Below, piece by piece: positions 46,557 through 55,425 of a DNA stretch of 64,000 bases. Origin of the DNA: JAXGYV01 sp040772045 (GTDB lineage: Bacteria > Actinomycetota > Thermoleophilia > UBA2241); contig JAXGYV010000008.1 in assembly GCA_040772045.1 (NCBI GenBank), positions 35,191 through 99,190 of the forward strand, in the 5' to 3' direction. Every line of letters begins with the position of its first letter. Within the stretch, counting starts at the first letter, position 1. Position numbers and translations under genes: made by a program. The notes under the pieces are model-generated. The model did not search any database and was not told where the DNA came from. It saw nothing but the letters and a program-made list of their open reading frames with translations.

Positions 46557-47510
46557 TCACAGGTGGCTATTGACGACGTTCGGAACCGGGCGGCCTTCCG
46601 CGTATGCTCGCAACGCCTCCGCACCCGCTCGATGGTACGCCGCGATGGCCTCCATGGAGTCGCCGGCGCAGTGGGGTGTGAGAATCGCTCTGGGAGCGCT
46701 CATCAGCGGGTGGTCGTGGGGGAGCGGCTCCTGCGGGAATACGTCGAGGCCGGCAGCCATAAGGTGACCCTCGTGGAGTAGTCGTGCGAGGGCGTCGGGG
46801 TCGTAGACGCTTCCACGTCCCGTGATCAACACGATCGCACCGCGCGGCAAGAGCCGGAGACGCTCTTCGGTGAGGAGACCCCGCGTCTTCGCGGTCGCTG
46901 GCGTGTGCACCGAGAGGATCTCCGCTGAGTGCAAGAGTTCTTCGAGCTCTACGGACTCCACGTCGAGCGCCCGCATGTCTTGGGCGGGCACGTAGGGATC
47001 GCAGGCGAGCACGCGCATGGCGAACGGTCGCACCAGTTCTCGCAGCCGCCGCGGGATACGGCCGAACGCCAGGACTCCCAACGTCTTACCCTGGAGGCGG
47101 CGGCAGTCGCGGCCGGCGGCGGAGTGGAACGGTCCGGAACGGATAGCGGTATCGTAGTCTACGATCTTCCGTACGCAGGCCAGGAGGAGCGCGAGGGTGT
47201 GAGTCGCCACATCCTCCACGTTGAGTCCGGGCGTGTTAGCGACCTGGATGCCCAAGCGCGCAGCGAGGTCGGCGTCTACGTAGTCGGTACCCGTTCCATA
47301 GCCGATGAGGAGTGAGCAGCCCGCCATCTGGGAGAGAAGATCGCCCGGTATCGGGTAGCCCCAGGAGTTGATGAGCACGTCACAGTGCGGTGGGCGCTGG
47401 CGGAGCTGATCGTAATCGACGATCTCGACTTCGGCGCCGACCTGCTCGGCCGTTTGGACCTCGTCGTCCCACGGCCCGTAGCCCTCGAAGGCCAGGATGA
47501 CCACTTTCAT
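46557..47510 (-). CDS. D-2-hydroxyacid dehydrogenase family protein with altered cofactor loop
   Basis: 317 residues from an ATG preceded by AGGGAG. The NAD domain has GKTLGVLAFGRIPRRLREL where GxGxxG is usual, followed by ACDPYVPAQ. Catalytic residues remain: Arg in ITGRGSVYD, Glu in PQEPLPHDHPL, His in LTPHCAG. Family members include phosphoglycerate dehydrogenase and glyoxylate reductases; substrate unknown. It stands convergent to secA. Altered loop is discussed in findings. Confidence 0.85.
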   Translation of the reverse strand: MKVVILAFEGYGPWDDEVQTAEQVGAEVEIVDYDQLRQRPPHCDVLINSWGYPIPGDLLSQMAGCSLLIGYGTGTDYVDADLAARLGIQVANTPGLNVEDVATHTLALLLACVRKIVDYDTAIRSGPFHSAAGRDCRRLQGKTLGVLAFGRIPRRLRELVRPFAMRVLACDPYVPAQDMRALDVESVELEELLHSAEILSVHTPATAKTRGLLTEERLRLLPRGAIVLITGRGSVYDPDALARLLHEGHLMAAGLDVFPQEPLPHDHPLMSAPRAILTPHCAGDSMEAIAAYHRAGAEALRAYAEGRPVPNVVNSHL

Positions 47511-47734
47511 GGCGGCTCCCTCTGAGCGACACACTCGCGTTCTGTTGACGAAGATGGTGGCGAACGAGTGCCGTCGCTCGCTTCGAGACGCCGGGCTAGT
47601 CCTCCGTGCCGGTGTCCTCGGCTCCTCCATTGGTTGTATGGCGGCCCGATGCTAGTGGCGCGCGTTCGCGGCGTCAAGAACGGTAGGGCGGCGGAAGAGG
47701 GGCCGTGCTGCCGCCCTCCTCCGGCAGCCGGCGT

Positions 47735-48055
47735 CTACTCCTTCGCCAGCGCGTCGTGCACCCAAGAGAGGCCGGCGATCGCGGTCGGGAACCCACAGGT
47801 GGCGATCGCCAGAAGGGCCACGTGGCGCACCTCCTCGGGGCTGGCGCCCGCGGCCAAGGCCTTTCTCGCGTTGGAGCGCGCGGCACCCTGTGAGGCGGCG
47901 CCGATCGCCAATCCGAGCTTCACTAGCCGCGCGGTGCGCTCGTCCAGGGGGCCGGCCTTATCAGTGGCCTGGCCGAGCGTGTCGAGGGCGACGGCCACCG
48001 TGGGGAAGTCTTCGCGAAAATCGAGATACACATCTGGCAGGTGCTCGGCGTCCAT
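47735..48055 (-). CDS. Carboxymuconolactone decarboxylase-like protein lacking the CxxC motif
   Basis: 106 residues from ATG with GGGAGGT six nt upstream. The AhpD-like helical core reads TARLVKLGLAIGAASQGAARSNARKALAAGASPEEVRHVALLAI, matching CMD-family proteins, but the usual C-x-x-C and nearby His are replaced (ASQG, RSN). The only Cys is near the C-terminus in IATCGFPTAIAG. So a peroxidase role is unlikely as such; other CMD proteins are lactone decarboxylases. Transcribed away from the lipoprotein gene. Confidence 0.75.
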   Translation of the reverse strand: MDAEHLPDVYLDFREDFPTVAVALDTLGQATDKAGPLDERTARLVKLGLAIGAASQGAARSNARKALAAGASPEEVRHVALLAIATCGFPTAIAGLSWVHDALAKE

Positions 48056-48504
48056 AGCGGTACCTCCCTCATGTTGGAGATCTGGAGTCTCAGACCGTGT
48101 GCCCGCATGCCGCGTGGTTTACACTCCGGAGGGGGTATAGCGACAGTCTGGAAAGTGAACAGGATGTACGCAGGGTACCGCCGAGCTTCACCCCGACCGG
48201 CAGGTCACGTCTTCAGAGCTCTGACGCGGAGACACGCGCGGAAGCGGCGCAAGCGGCCTGGTGTGGTCAACCCTTGGCCACTTGCGGAGCGGCGCCCATA
48301 ACGTCACTGGTGGCATGGGCACGATAGCCTCTGGGGCCACAGTGGGCTCAACCTGGATTCCCTCCACTTCTTCACTCGGATTGGCCGCGAAATGGCGGCG
48401 AGCGCGCTCCCCGACCGCGACCGGCAACGGTCGCTCCTTCGCGCAGTGCTCGCGGAACGGGCATAACCGGCGTAGGTTCGTGGTCGGTGGAGGGGGGTGA
48501 GACG
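48056..48504. other. Divergent intergenic region
   Basis: 449 bp between divergent genes. I see no supported gene. A minus-strand frame at 48188-48544 includes a CPFREHC knuckle, but overlaps the lipoprotein start and has no recognisable homology. Promoters for both neighbours must lie here; I could not pick convincing pairs. Confidence 0.4.
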
Positions 48505-48861
48505 ATGAACAGACGAGCGACACGGCGAACTGTCGCGATAGCACTGTGCCTGTGCCTCGGGACCACGCTTCTCGCGGTAGCGTGCGGCGCGCCCGATGTG
48601 ACGGGCGTGTACAAGAGCACTGGTGGCGGTGTGCTGGCGGCTGGGACCACGATGACGATCAACGAAGACGGTACCTTCACGGCATCCGGCACGGCGCCGG
48701 TGGTGAACACGCCCTTCGAGGTCGAGGGGAAATGGACGCAAGACGGCGCCGAGGTCACGCTTACTGCGGAAGGCCAGTTCGCGGAACTCATCGGGACCAG
48801 GACCGGGACCTACGAGGACGGGAGCCTGGTATTCGGTGAAGAGGTCTGGGAGAAGCAGTGA
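48505..48861 (+). CDS. Small secreted lipoprotein, function unknown
   Basis: 118 residues from ATG with GGAGGGGGGTGAG upstream. Signal peptide with basic n-region (MNRRATRRT), hydrophobic stretch and lipobox-like LAVAC, giving a lipid-anchored mature protein of about 92 residues. The mature part reads as beta strands (GVYKSTGGGV, TMTINEDGTFTASG, EVEGKWTQDGAEVTL), like a lipocalin-type copper-resistance NlpE or META fragment; no firm family. Confidence 0.75.
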   Translation: MNRRATRRTVAIALCLCLGTTLLAVACGAPDVTGVYKSTGGGVLAAGTTMTINEDGTFTASGTAPVVNTPFEVEGKWTQDGAEVTLTAEGQFAELIGTRTGTYEDGSLVFGEEVWEKQ

Positions 48862-48942
48862 ATGATACGGGCCGAGGCGACGGCGGTACGGCCTCGGCCC
48901 CAAGCGGGTCATCCCTTCTCTATCACAGGCGCCCGCTCCTCC

Positions 48943-49905
48943 TCATGTTCGGGCGCCTGCCTCGATCTGCTTCTCGAAGAACTCGATGTGCCGCGTCTCT
49001 GTCATGCCGGCGCGGCGGTAGAGATCGTGTGCTTCGGTGGCCACGCCGATCTGCACGGCGAGGATAGCGCGCTCGGCGTTGCGCCGATGGAGGAGTTGAA
49101 AAGCCTGGCTCAGGAGGGCTCCGCCGATCCCTCTGTTCTGCCATGCGGGGTGTACCGCCAGGCGTTCGATGAACCCTCTTCCGTTGGCGAGCGAGCAGAG
49201 AGCGGCGCCCACGACCTCTTCGCCCTCGCAGGCCAGCAGCCAGAGGGTGAGGTCGGCGCGGGGATCGTCGACCACATCCCGGCTCCATTCCTCCGCCGTG
49301 GCTGGCATGTCCTCGGGGTCTTCTCCGAACGCCTCGGTGAGGACGCCATAGACGGCCCGATCGTCTGTGCCGCGGCGGAATGGCCGTGGCCGGATGCCGG
49401 CGGGCCATGTTGGCTCCTCCGGCTCCGTGGCGAGGCCCTTCTCCATGCGCAGAAAGACCGCTACGCGGCGAAATCCAGCGGCGGCGTACAGCTCGCAGGC
49501 GGCGAGGTCCGCGCTGCTGCTCCACGTGCGGAACACGGGGAAGCGCTCGCCTGAGGCTCGCGCCACCGCGCGTGCTCGTGTCTGCATGCGGTCGAGCAGG
49601 TATGGGCCCAGCCCGATGCCGTAGTAGTCGGGATGCACCGCGAGGTTGCCCTCGAACTCGCGTCCCGGGATGGCCTGGCGAATGGCGCCGAAAGCTACGA
49701 CGCGGCCGGCGCCGGTCTCCACCAGCCAAGCGTCGTGACGAAGATCGAAACGTGGTGCCTGCCACTTGCGCAGCACGCTGGCGCGGCTGATCTCGGCTTG
49801 GCCATGCAGCGCTTCCTGCGAGGCGGCGACGAGTGCGGCGACTGCCGCGGCATCTGCAGGCCGCGCACGGCGGACCGTGAATCCCGCTGGTGCGCGCTGC
49901 TCCAT
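48943..49905 (-). CDS. Tandem GNAT-domain acetyltransferase
   Basis: 321 residues with two GNAT domains. The first (about 10-150) has EGNLAVHPDYYGIGLGPYLLDRM, the acetyl-CoA loop; the second (about 170-315) has IERLAVHPAWQNRGIGGALLSQAF with the canonical Q/RxxGxG/A. ATG 49905 with GGAGGAG is preferred to the longer in-frame start. Such twin domains often act on aminoglycosides, mycothiol precursors or peptides; substrate unknown. Confidence 0.83.
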   Translation of the reverse strand: MEQRAPAGFTVRRARPADAAAVAALVAASQEALHGQAEISRASVLRKWQAPRFDLRHDAWLVETGAGRVVAFGAIRQAIPGREFEGNLAVHPDYYGIGLGPYLLDRMQTRARAVARASGERFPVFRTWSSSADLAACELYAAAGFRRVAVFLRMEKGLATEPEEPTWPAGIRPRPFRRGTDDRAVYGVLTEAFGEDPEDMPATAEEWSRDVVDDPRADLTLWLLACEGEEVVGAALCSLANGRGFIERLAVHPAWQNRGIGGALLSQAFQLLHRRNAERAILAVQIGVATEAHDLYRRAGMTETRHIEFFEKQIEAGART

Positions 49906-50073
49906 GCCGCTCCTCCGCGTGACGCCCATGGTCGGCTATCGCCGGCGTCGCCTCACGGCCTTTCGGCTCGGCCTCCGGGAGCGCCGCCGAGTACTTCGTG
50001 CCAGAGAGGCTACCACGGCGCTCCTGGTGGAGACCGTTTCTGGCCTCGCTGAACGTCTGGGCAAAGGCACGTC

Positions 50074-50102
50074 TTGACGCCATGTATTCACTATGCAATG
50101 AT
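50074..50102 (+). promoter_or_regulatory. Promoter of the MFS transporter gene
   Basis: TTGACG, 17 bp, AATGAT. A good -35 and moderate -10 in a short AT-rich stretch between divergent genes. ATTCA and TGAAT flank the -10 region as a possible operator for the TetR-type regulator encoded downstream (inference). Confidence 0.5.
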
Positions 50103-50137
50103 TTCCTAGCACAATGAATTTCTTTGAAGGGCGGCGT

Positions 50138-51799
50138 ATGTCTAGCGTGCTACCAATCCCGGCGAAGTCGCAGGAGCTCGGGGCGGGGAACGCTACGGCG
50201 CACACGGTCAAGCGTTCCCTCGTGCTGCTGGCGGTCGCCACCGGTCTCGTCATGGCTCTCCTCGACGCTACGATTGTGAATATCGCGGTGCCGGCGATCA
50301 TGGAGGACCTGAACACCGGAGTAACGGCCATATCTTGGGTGGTCAACGGCTACAACCTCTCGCTGGCAGTACTGTTCCTCGTGATGGGTCGAGTCGCTCA
50401 GCGCTGGGGCCAGCGTCGTCTGTTCGTGGTCGGCTTGGTCGTCTTCACCCTCTTCTCGCTGGCCTGCGCCCTGGCGCCCACCATCGGCTGGCTCATCGTC
50501 TGTCGGGTGCTTCAGGGGGTGGGGGCGGCCGCCATGTTACCGGTCTCGCTCTCCATCCTGCTGAGCGTATTCCCGCCGGAACGCCACGGGGCAGCCATCG
50601 GCATGTGGGCTGGCATCGGCGTGGTGGCGGCCGCCTTCGGACCCTCTCTGGGTGGGGTGCTCTCCGAGTACGCCACGTGGGAGTGGATCTTCTACATCAA
50701 CCTTCCTATTGGTCTGGTCGCGGTACTGCTCGCCTGCCGGTTCGTGCCCACGTTGCCGGGCTCGGGGCGTGGGCTCTCTCTGGATATTCCGGGCATCGTG
50801 CTCTCGGGTGGGGGGTTCTTCTGTCTTACACTGGCGATCATTCGGGGCAACGACTGGGGCTGGTCGTCGGGCGCCGTTGTGAGCTTGTTCCTCGCCGCCG
50901 CGGCACTCCTGGGGTCGTGGATTGCCCTGGAGCTGCACTCGCGCGCACCCATGCTGGACCTTCGTACCTTCCGCTCGCGTCAGTTCTCGTCGGCCATGCT
51001 GGCCACGGTACTGCTGAGCGCGGCGCTCATGGGTGCCGTCTTCCTCGCCGTCATCTACATGGTCAGCGTGCTGGGGTACTCCGAAGTCAAGGCCGCCGTC
51101 GCGGTCACACCACTTCCGGCGACCGGCGCTGTGCTGGCGCCTCTCAGCGGGCGACTCGTCGACAGAGTTCCTCCATATGCCACAGGCCTCATTGGCGTTG
51201 CCGCCTTCGCCACCGGCCTCTTGCTCCTGGCGGGGCTCCCCGCTGGCGCTGCCTGGGGCGACATCGCGTGGCGAGCGATGATCGTCGGGTTCGGCAGCGG
51301 CTTCTCCATCCCGTCGCTCGCCACCGTGGCCATGCGCCACGGTGGCGCCCAGACACCGGTACAGAGCTCGGCGGCCATCAACTGGGCACGGCAGATGGGC
51401 TTCGTGATCGGCGTCGCCGTGCTCACCGCCGTGCTCACAGGGTCTCTGCGGGCGGACCTCTCGAGCGCCGTGGCCGGCGTGCGCGAGCAGGTGTTCGCCG
51501 ATTCGTCGATACCCACGATGGGCAAAGCCATGATTGGAGTTCGGCTGAACGAGCTCGAGCGGCAGATCGATCAGATCGCGAGTGAGGGTCGTTCGCCGGA
51601 CATCCCGTCACAGACTGAGATGGCATCGCGGGTACCGGTCGAAGTAGCGCAGGCGCGGTGGTTTCAGCAGACGTTCATCGCTCTGCGTGAAGCGCTTCGC
51701 AATGCTGCCGCCGGGGCATTCGACGGGCCGTTTCTGACAGCGAGCCTGCTCGCGCTCGCCGCGGCTGTCCCCGTGCTCTTACTCGGCGGCCGGCGATAG
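50138..51799 (+). CDS. MFS drug:proton antiporter, DHA2 (14-helix) family
   Basis: 553 residues, about 14 membrane helices. Conserved LLDATIVNIAVPAI in helix 1, GRVAQRWGQRRLF between helices 2 and 3, FGPSLGGVLSEYATWEWIFYINLPIGL (motif C region). Typical EmrB/QacA-like drug exporter. ATG 50138 with GAAGGG six nt upstream is chosen; ATG 50114 has no ribosome site. A TetR-type gene follows. Confidence 0.88.
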   Translation: MSSVLPIPAKSQELGAGNATAHTVKRSLVLLAVATGLVMALLDATIVNIAVPAIMEDLNTGVTAISWVVNGYNLSLAVLFLVMGRVAQRWGQRRLFVVGLVVFTLFSLACALAPTIGWLIVCRVLQGVGAAAMLPVSLSILLSVFPPERHGAAIGMWAGIGVVAAAFGPSLGGVLSEYATWEWIFYINLPIGLVAVLLACRFVPTLPGSGRGLSLDIPGIVLSGGGFFCLTLAIIRGNDWGWSSGAVVSLFLAAAALLGSWIALELHSRAPMLDLRTFRSRQFSSAMLATVLLSAALMGAVFLAVIYMVSVLGYSEVKAAVAVTPLPATGAVLAPLSGRLVDRVPPYATGLIGVAAFATGLLLLAGLPAGAAWGDIAWRAMIVGFGSGFSIPSLATVAMRHGGAQTPVQSSAAINWARQMGFVIGVAVLTAVLTGSLRADLSSAVAGVREQVFADSSIPTMGKAMIGVRLNELERQIDQIASEGRSPDIPSQTEMASRVPVEVAQARWFQQTFIALREALRNAAAGAFDGPFLTASLLALAAAVPVLLLGGRR

Positions 51800-51910
51800 G
51801 AGCCTGTTGCCGACGCCGTCCCTCGGGGAGGGGTTCACGCGGAACGGCTGGTGCTCGTGCCGTTACCGCTAGAGCTGGACCGACGCGGACGAGTCGGCGA
51901 AACTATACAT

Positions 51911-52636
51911 ATGGGAAAGATGAGGAGTCCTGTCGATGAGTCCGGCGGTGCGCGTGCCGATGAGCCAAGAGCTTCCGCCGACGACGATCGTGGAGGGAGG
52001 CGGTCGGCTCGCCGTGGCCGACGGACCGGCCGTCGTCCGGCAGGAGGCGATTCGCGGGCGGTAATCTTGCGTGCCGCCCGCGAGGAGTTCGCCGCCCACG
52101 GCTATGGCGCGGCCACCATCGCCTCTATCGCCGGCCGCGCCGGCTGCGACCCTGCCCTGGTGCACTACTTCTTCGGCACGAAACGCGATCTCTTCGATGC
52201 CGCGATCACGCTGCCCTACGACCCCGGCGCTGTCTTACTAGCGGCCCTACAGGGCACCGGTGCTCAAGATGCGGCGGGAAGCGCGGATCGCGGCGGCATC
52301 GGCGCTCGCCTCGTCGAGCAAATCCTCACGAGCTGGGAGACCGACGAGAACCGGCTCATCATGGTAGCTCTCGTGCGCTCTGCCGCGTCGGAGGAAGATG
52401 CCCGCGAAGCCGTGCACGACCTCATTGTGCGCAAGGCGTTGCTGCCGGCGGTCGAGGTGCTGGGCGTGCCCGATGCCGAGCGGCGCGCCGTCCTCATCGG
52501 CTCACTCCTCTATGGGCTCATGTTAGTGCGGCACGTGGTACGTGTGGAGCCGGTAGCCTCGGATTCGGTGCAACGCCTCGGCGAGGTTATAGGCCCCGTC
52601 TGGGAGCACTACCTCTTCGACGATCTCGAAACCTGA
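51911..52636 (+). CDS. TetR-family transcriptional regulator
   Basis: 241 residues. A disordered basic N-terminus (RGGRRSARRGRRTGRRPAGG) of about 45 residues precedes a TetR helix-turn-helix: ILRAAREEFAAHGYGAATIASIAGRAG with VHYFFGTKRDLFDAAI. The C-terminal ligand domain is of the type found on repressors of drug pumps. The gene lies downstream of the MFS pump on the same strand, so it probably controls it. ATG 51911 or 51920 are both possible; TATACA sits just upstream. Confidence 0.85.
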   Translation: MGKMRSPVDESGGARADEPRASADDDRGGRRSARRGRRTGRRPAGGDSRAVILRAAREEFAAHGYGAATIASIAGRAGCDPALVHYFFGTKRDLFDAAITLPYDPGAVLLAALQGTGAQDAAGSADRGGIGARLVEQILTSWETDENRLIMVALVRSAASEEDAREAVHDLIVRKALLPAVEVLGVPDAERRAVLIGSLLYGLMLVRHVVRVEPVASDSVQRLGEVIGPVWEHYLFDDLET

Positions 52637-52828
52637 GTACCCTCGGTGTGGGTCATCGCATCGGCCGGCTGGGTCTGTGACGCTTTGGTGTGTACCGATT
52701 CGTTTGCGCCGGGATGGACGCTGGGGCGAGGTCTCCTGCGGCGGCGGGATGCTGAGTCGGCCAGTCGGAGCTGTCGGGTACTATGTCATCTTGCGGCTCA
52801 TCGGCAAGTCGACGGCTGGGAGGCACAC

Positions 52829-53320
52829 GTGGCCAAGGAATCATCGTTCGACGTGGTCAGCCACGTCGATAGCAATGAGGTGCGCAACGCGGTGAATCTG
52901 GCACAGAAGGAGTTGGCGACACGCTTCGATTTCAAGAAGAGCGCGAGCAAGATCACTCTGGAAGAGGACGGCCTCGTGTTGGTCAGCGACGACGAAGGCA
53001 AGCTGAAGTCGGTGGTCGAGATCCTGGAGGAGAAGCTCATCCGACGCAAGGTCCCGCTGAAGGCGCTGCGGTACGGCAAGGTCGAGAGCGCGTTGGGCGG
53101 CACGGTACGGCAGCACGTCGCCCTCGCCGTCGGTATCGGCGACGAGAAAGCCAGAGAGATGAACAAGCTGATCCGCAAGCAGTTCAAGCGGGTTCGGGTG
53201 AGCATCCAGGGCGACAGCCTGCGGGTGTACTCCTCAAGCAAAGATGAGCTCCAGGCCGTCATGGCGCTCCTGCGCGAACAGGATTTCGGCCAGCCGCTGC
53301 AGTTCATCAACTACCGCTGA
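52829..53320 (+). CDS. YajQ family nucleotide-binding protein
   Basis: 163 residues from GTG 52829, GGGAGG upstream. Full YajQ domain: ESSFDVVSHVDSNEVRNAVNLAQKE, RFDFKKSASKITL, VPLKALRYGKVESALGG and IRKQFKRVRVSIQGDSLRVYSSSKDELQ. The fold resembles an RNA-binding ACT/RRM-like duplicate; YajQ proteins bind c-di-GMP in some bacteria. Convergent to the capA-like gene. Confidence 0.93.
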   Translation: MAKESSFDVVSHVDSNEVRNAVNLAQKELATRFDFKKSASKITLEEDGLVLVSDDEGKLKSVVEILEEKLIRRKVPLKALRYGKVESALGGTVRQHVALAVGIGDEKAREMNKLIRKQFKRVRVSIQGDSLRVYSSSKDELQAVMALLREQDFGQPLQFINYR

Positions 53321-53405
53321 GCGGTGGCGAGCGGCGGTCCGATGTGGCTGGTAGAGTCGCCGCCGCCGTGTGGCGCGTGCGCTGGCCGCACTTGCGCCCG
53401 TCGGG

Positions 53406-54638
53406 TCAGTCGGCGGCGAACGACCCCTTGGCGTCGAGCCGATAGGTCTGTGAGAAGTCGGCGGCGGAGAGCTGGCGTACGAGGCGGGCAGCTGTGTGAG
53501 CTGTGTCGGTACGGGGCACGCCGGGCCTGTCGAGGTAGAGAGACAGCCAACGGCCGCCGCGGATCTGCCCGCCACCGTCGATCCTGATCGTCAGCAGCCC
53601 CGAGAGGCTCAGGTTGCCCCCCAGGCCGAAGTTGCCCCATCCCGCGAAGTTGCCGAGGGAGTAGGCGATCAGGCGATCCCGGTAGCGCTCGATGCCGCGG
53701 ATCACGTGCGGCCCCGACCCGAGCACCAGATCGGCGCCGGCGTCGATGACCGCGTGCGCGAAGGCGCGCGAGTCGCCGCGGTTCTCGCCAAAGGCGATCT
53801 CGCTGCCACGCGGCGTGTGGGTCTTGTCGGACCCCTCCGCCCCCGCGTGCATGAGCACGACGACCACGTCGGCGCGCTCGGCGGCCCGCCGCACGAGCTT
53901 GCCGGCGGCCGCGATATCGTTGATGTTCGGATTCCAGGAGTAGGGCGAGAAGGCCACGGCGGCCACGCGGACGCCTTTAACATCGAGGACGGTGATCTGG
54001 TCGGGCAAGCCCGTGTACGCGACGCCGGCGGTGTCGAGGGCGGCGGTGGTCTGCTCGAGGCCACGTGCGAGGTAGTCGTGACTGTGGTTGTTCGCGACGC
54101 TGACCAGATCGATACCCGCCCAAGCGAGAGCTTTGGCGTACGCCGGCGGCGCTTGGAACGCGAAGCAACTGGATGAGCTGAGCCCGTCGCACTTGGACGG
54201 GCCGCCGGTGGAGTAGGTGCCCTCCAAGTTGGCGATCATCAGGTCTGGCCGGCGTAACGCCTCGCGCACGGAGGCGAAGAGGGCGCGGCCGCTGTCGGGC
54301 GGCATGCCGTACTTGGAGCCGGGAGTGGTGTCTCCCACCCAACCGATCTCGATGACGATGTGTTCGGCGGGAGAGGGGGAGGGCGATGGCGACGGGGAGA
54401 CGCCCGCGGCGGCGCTGCTCGGCGCCGGCGAACTCGAGGTGCCGGCTGGCTTGCGCCGCTCGGTGGAGGCGGTGTTGCCATCGCCGAGGAGCACCCACGC
54501 GCCCCACACGACCGCGACGACGACGGCGAGGAAGGCTCCGAGCGCGACCAGGCGACGCCGTAGGTACGACGGGCGAGGGGCGGCACGATACGTCCGGTAG
54601 CCGGTCTGCCGGCGCTGGGTTGGCCGTCGGTCGGTCAT
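53406..54638 (-). CDS. CapA/PGA-synthesis family protein (metallophosphatase-like), membrane anchored
   Basis: 410 residues. A basic cytoplasmic tail, one membrane helix (about 30-51), a Ser/Pro linker (SPSPSPSPSPAEH, about 82-94), then the PGA_cap domain: GWVGDTTPGSKYG, NLEGTYSTG, SVANNHSHDYLARGL, VLMHAGAEGSDKTHTP, GADLVLGSGPHVIRGIERYRDRLIAYSLGNF. CapA-like proteins act in polyglutamate or amide-linked wall polymer formation. No capB/C are here, so the exact role is open. Start ATG is nine nt after a TAGACT element. Confidence 0.88.
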   Translation of the reverse strand: MTDRRPTQRRQTGYRTYRAAPRPSYLRRRLVALGAFLAVVVAVVWGAWVLLGDGNTASTERRKPAGTSSSPAPSSAAAGVSPSPSPSPSPAEHIVIEIGWVGDTTPGSKYGMPPDSGRALFASVREALRRPDLMIANLEGTYSTGGPSKCDGLSSSSCFAFQAPPAYAKALAWAGIDLVSVANNHSHDYLARGLEQTTAALDTAGVAYTGLPDQITVLDVKGVRVAAVAFSPYSWNPNINDIAAAGKLVRRAAERADVVVVLMHAGAEGSDKTHTPRGSEIAFGENRGDSRAFAHAVIDAGADLVLGSGPHVIRGIERYRDRLIAYSLGNFAGWGNFGLGGNLSLSGLLTIRIDGGGQIRGGRWLSLYLDRPGVPRTDTAHTAARLVRQLSAADFSQTYRLDAKGSFAAD

Positions 54639-54647
54639 GGCGGGGCG

Positions 54648-54653
54648 AGTCTA
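54648..54653 (-). promoter_or_regulatory. -10 element of the capA-like gene (near-leaderless)
   Basis: TAGACT on the minus strand, nine nt before the ATG, with TTGGAG 18 bp upstream. No Shine-Dalgarno in between, in keeping with the leaderless set elsewhere in the window. Confidence 0.45.
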
Positions 54654-54799
54654 GCTGAAGGAGCTCGTATCCTCCAACGAACTCCCCTCTCTGCCCGCTC
54701 CCCGCCGGGGAGCAGTAAGCCGTCTCGCCTACGTCGAAGGACTGTAAGCGGAGCGCGCTCCGCTCCGTGCCGATCTCGTCCGGATCGCGGAGAGGCCCG
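54654..54799. other. Intergenic region with hairpins
   Basis: Part of the 421 bp between divergent capA-like and moaE-like genes. GCTCCCC and GGGGAGC pair around GCC at 54697-54713, and GCGGAGCGCGCTCCGC near 54755-54770 is self-complementary. These could serve as terminators or protein sites; no gene seen in this part. Confidence 0.45.
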
Positions 54800-55063
54800 G
54801 TGGCGAGGTATCGTAAACAGAGTAGGCTGTCGGCGGGCGGCAGCCGCGTCGGTCAGTACGCTGCTCACACGTCGTTCGCCGAGGAGTGGGAGAACCGTGT
54901 GGGAACCACCGTGGCCATCGCCATCGAAGACCGGCGCATGACCAGGCAAGGCTCTAACGCCGGCTCGACCTGCCCGAGGTTGCGCAGAGTGCGTTCTGAA
55001 GGACTCCCGCACAGCGGTGAGGTGGTTCCTCGGCGGCTGTGGAGGGAGGAGGGGAGGAGATGA
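54800..55063 (+). CDS. Possible 87-residue protein of unknown function (uncertain)
   Basis: GTG 54800 has GGAGAGG four nt upstream and opens 87 codons, basic and without recognisable domain (VARYRKQSRLSAGGSRVG at the start). Its stop overlaps the moaE-like start as ATGA, which argues for coupling; the latter half is Arg-rich and less convincing. May be a chance frame. Confidence 0.27.
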   Translation: MARYRKQSRLSAGGSRVGQYAAHTSFAEEWENRVGTTVAIAIEDRRMTRQGSNAGSTCPRLRRVRSEGLPHSGEVVPRRLWREEGRR

Positions 55064-55425
55064 TGAAGACTCCCGATGTGAACGAGTGGATGGACGAGGT
55101 CAAGGCACTGCCGGAGGCCGCGTCCATCGGCATGATGCTCGTCCACCGCGGTGTTGTGCGGGGGACCGCGCGTTCCGGCGAAGCCGTCAGCGCTATGGTG
55201 CTAACGGCCGACAGGGATCGCCTGGCGGCGCTACTCGAGGTGGCTCAGGCTGGAGAAGGCGTCGTGGCGGTCCGTGCTTGGGTTAATGAGGGGACGCTCG
55301 CCGTGGGCGACGACATCATGCTGGTCCTCGTCGCCGGCGACGTCAGGGAGCGCGTCTTTGCCGCGCTGCAGCGGCTCGTGTCGACCATCAAGGCCGAGGT
55401 GGTATCGGAACTCGAGATCTCTTGA
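55060..55425 (+). CDS. MoaE-like (molybdopterin synthase large subunit) protein, truncated active site
   Basis: 121 residues, GAGGGGAGGAG upstream. The C-terminal half follows MoaE: VVAVRAWVNEGTLAVGDDIMLVLVAGDVRERVFAALQRLVSTIKAEV. The catalytic lysine of TIK is kept, but the PxWKxE segment with the second catalytic lysine is replaced by VVSELEIS and the chain stops. The N-terminus is shorter than in MoaE (about 150 residues). No other moa gene is near. It may be a non-catalytic or altered-function paralogue. Confidence 0.65.
   Translation: MMKTPDVNEWMDEVKALPEAASIGMMLVHRGVVRGTARSGEAVSAMVLTADRDRLAALLEVAQAGEGVVAVRAWVNEGTLAVGDDIMLVLVAGDVRERVFAALQRLVSTIKAEVVSELEIS

Noticed and set aside
48188..48544. 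Minus-strand frame with a CPFREHC knuckle recalling some transposases
   Set aside because: Motif is too short, no DDE residues or terminal repeats, and the frame overlaps the lipoprotein gene.
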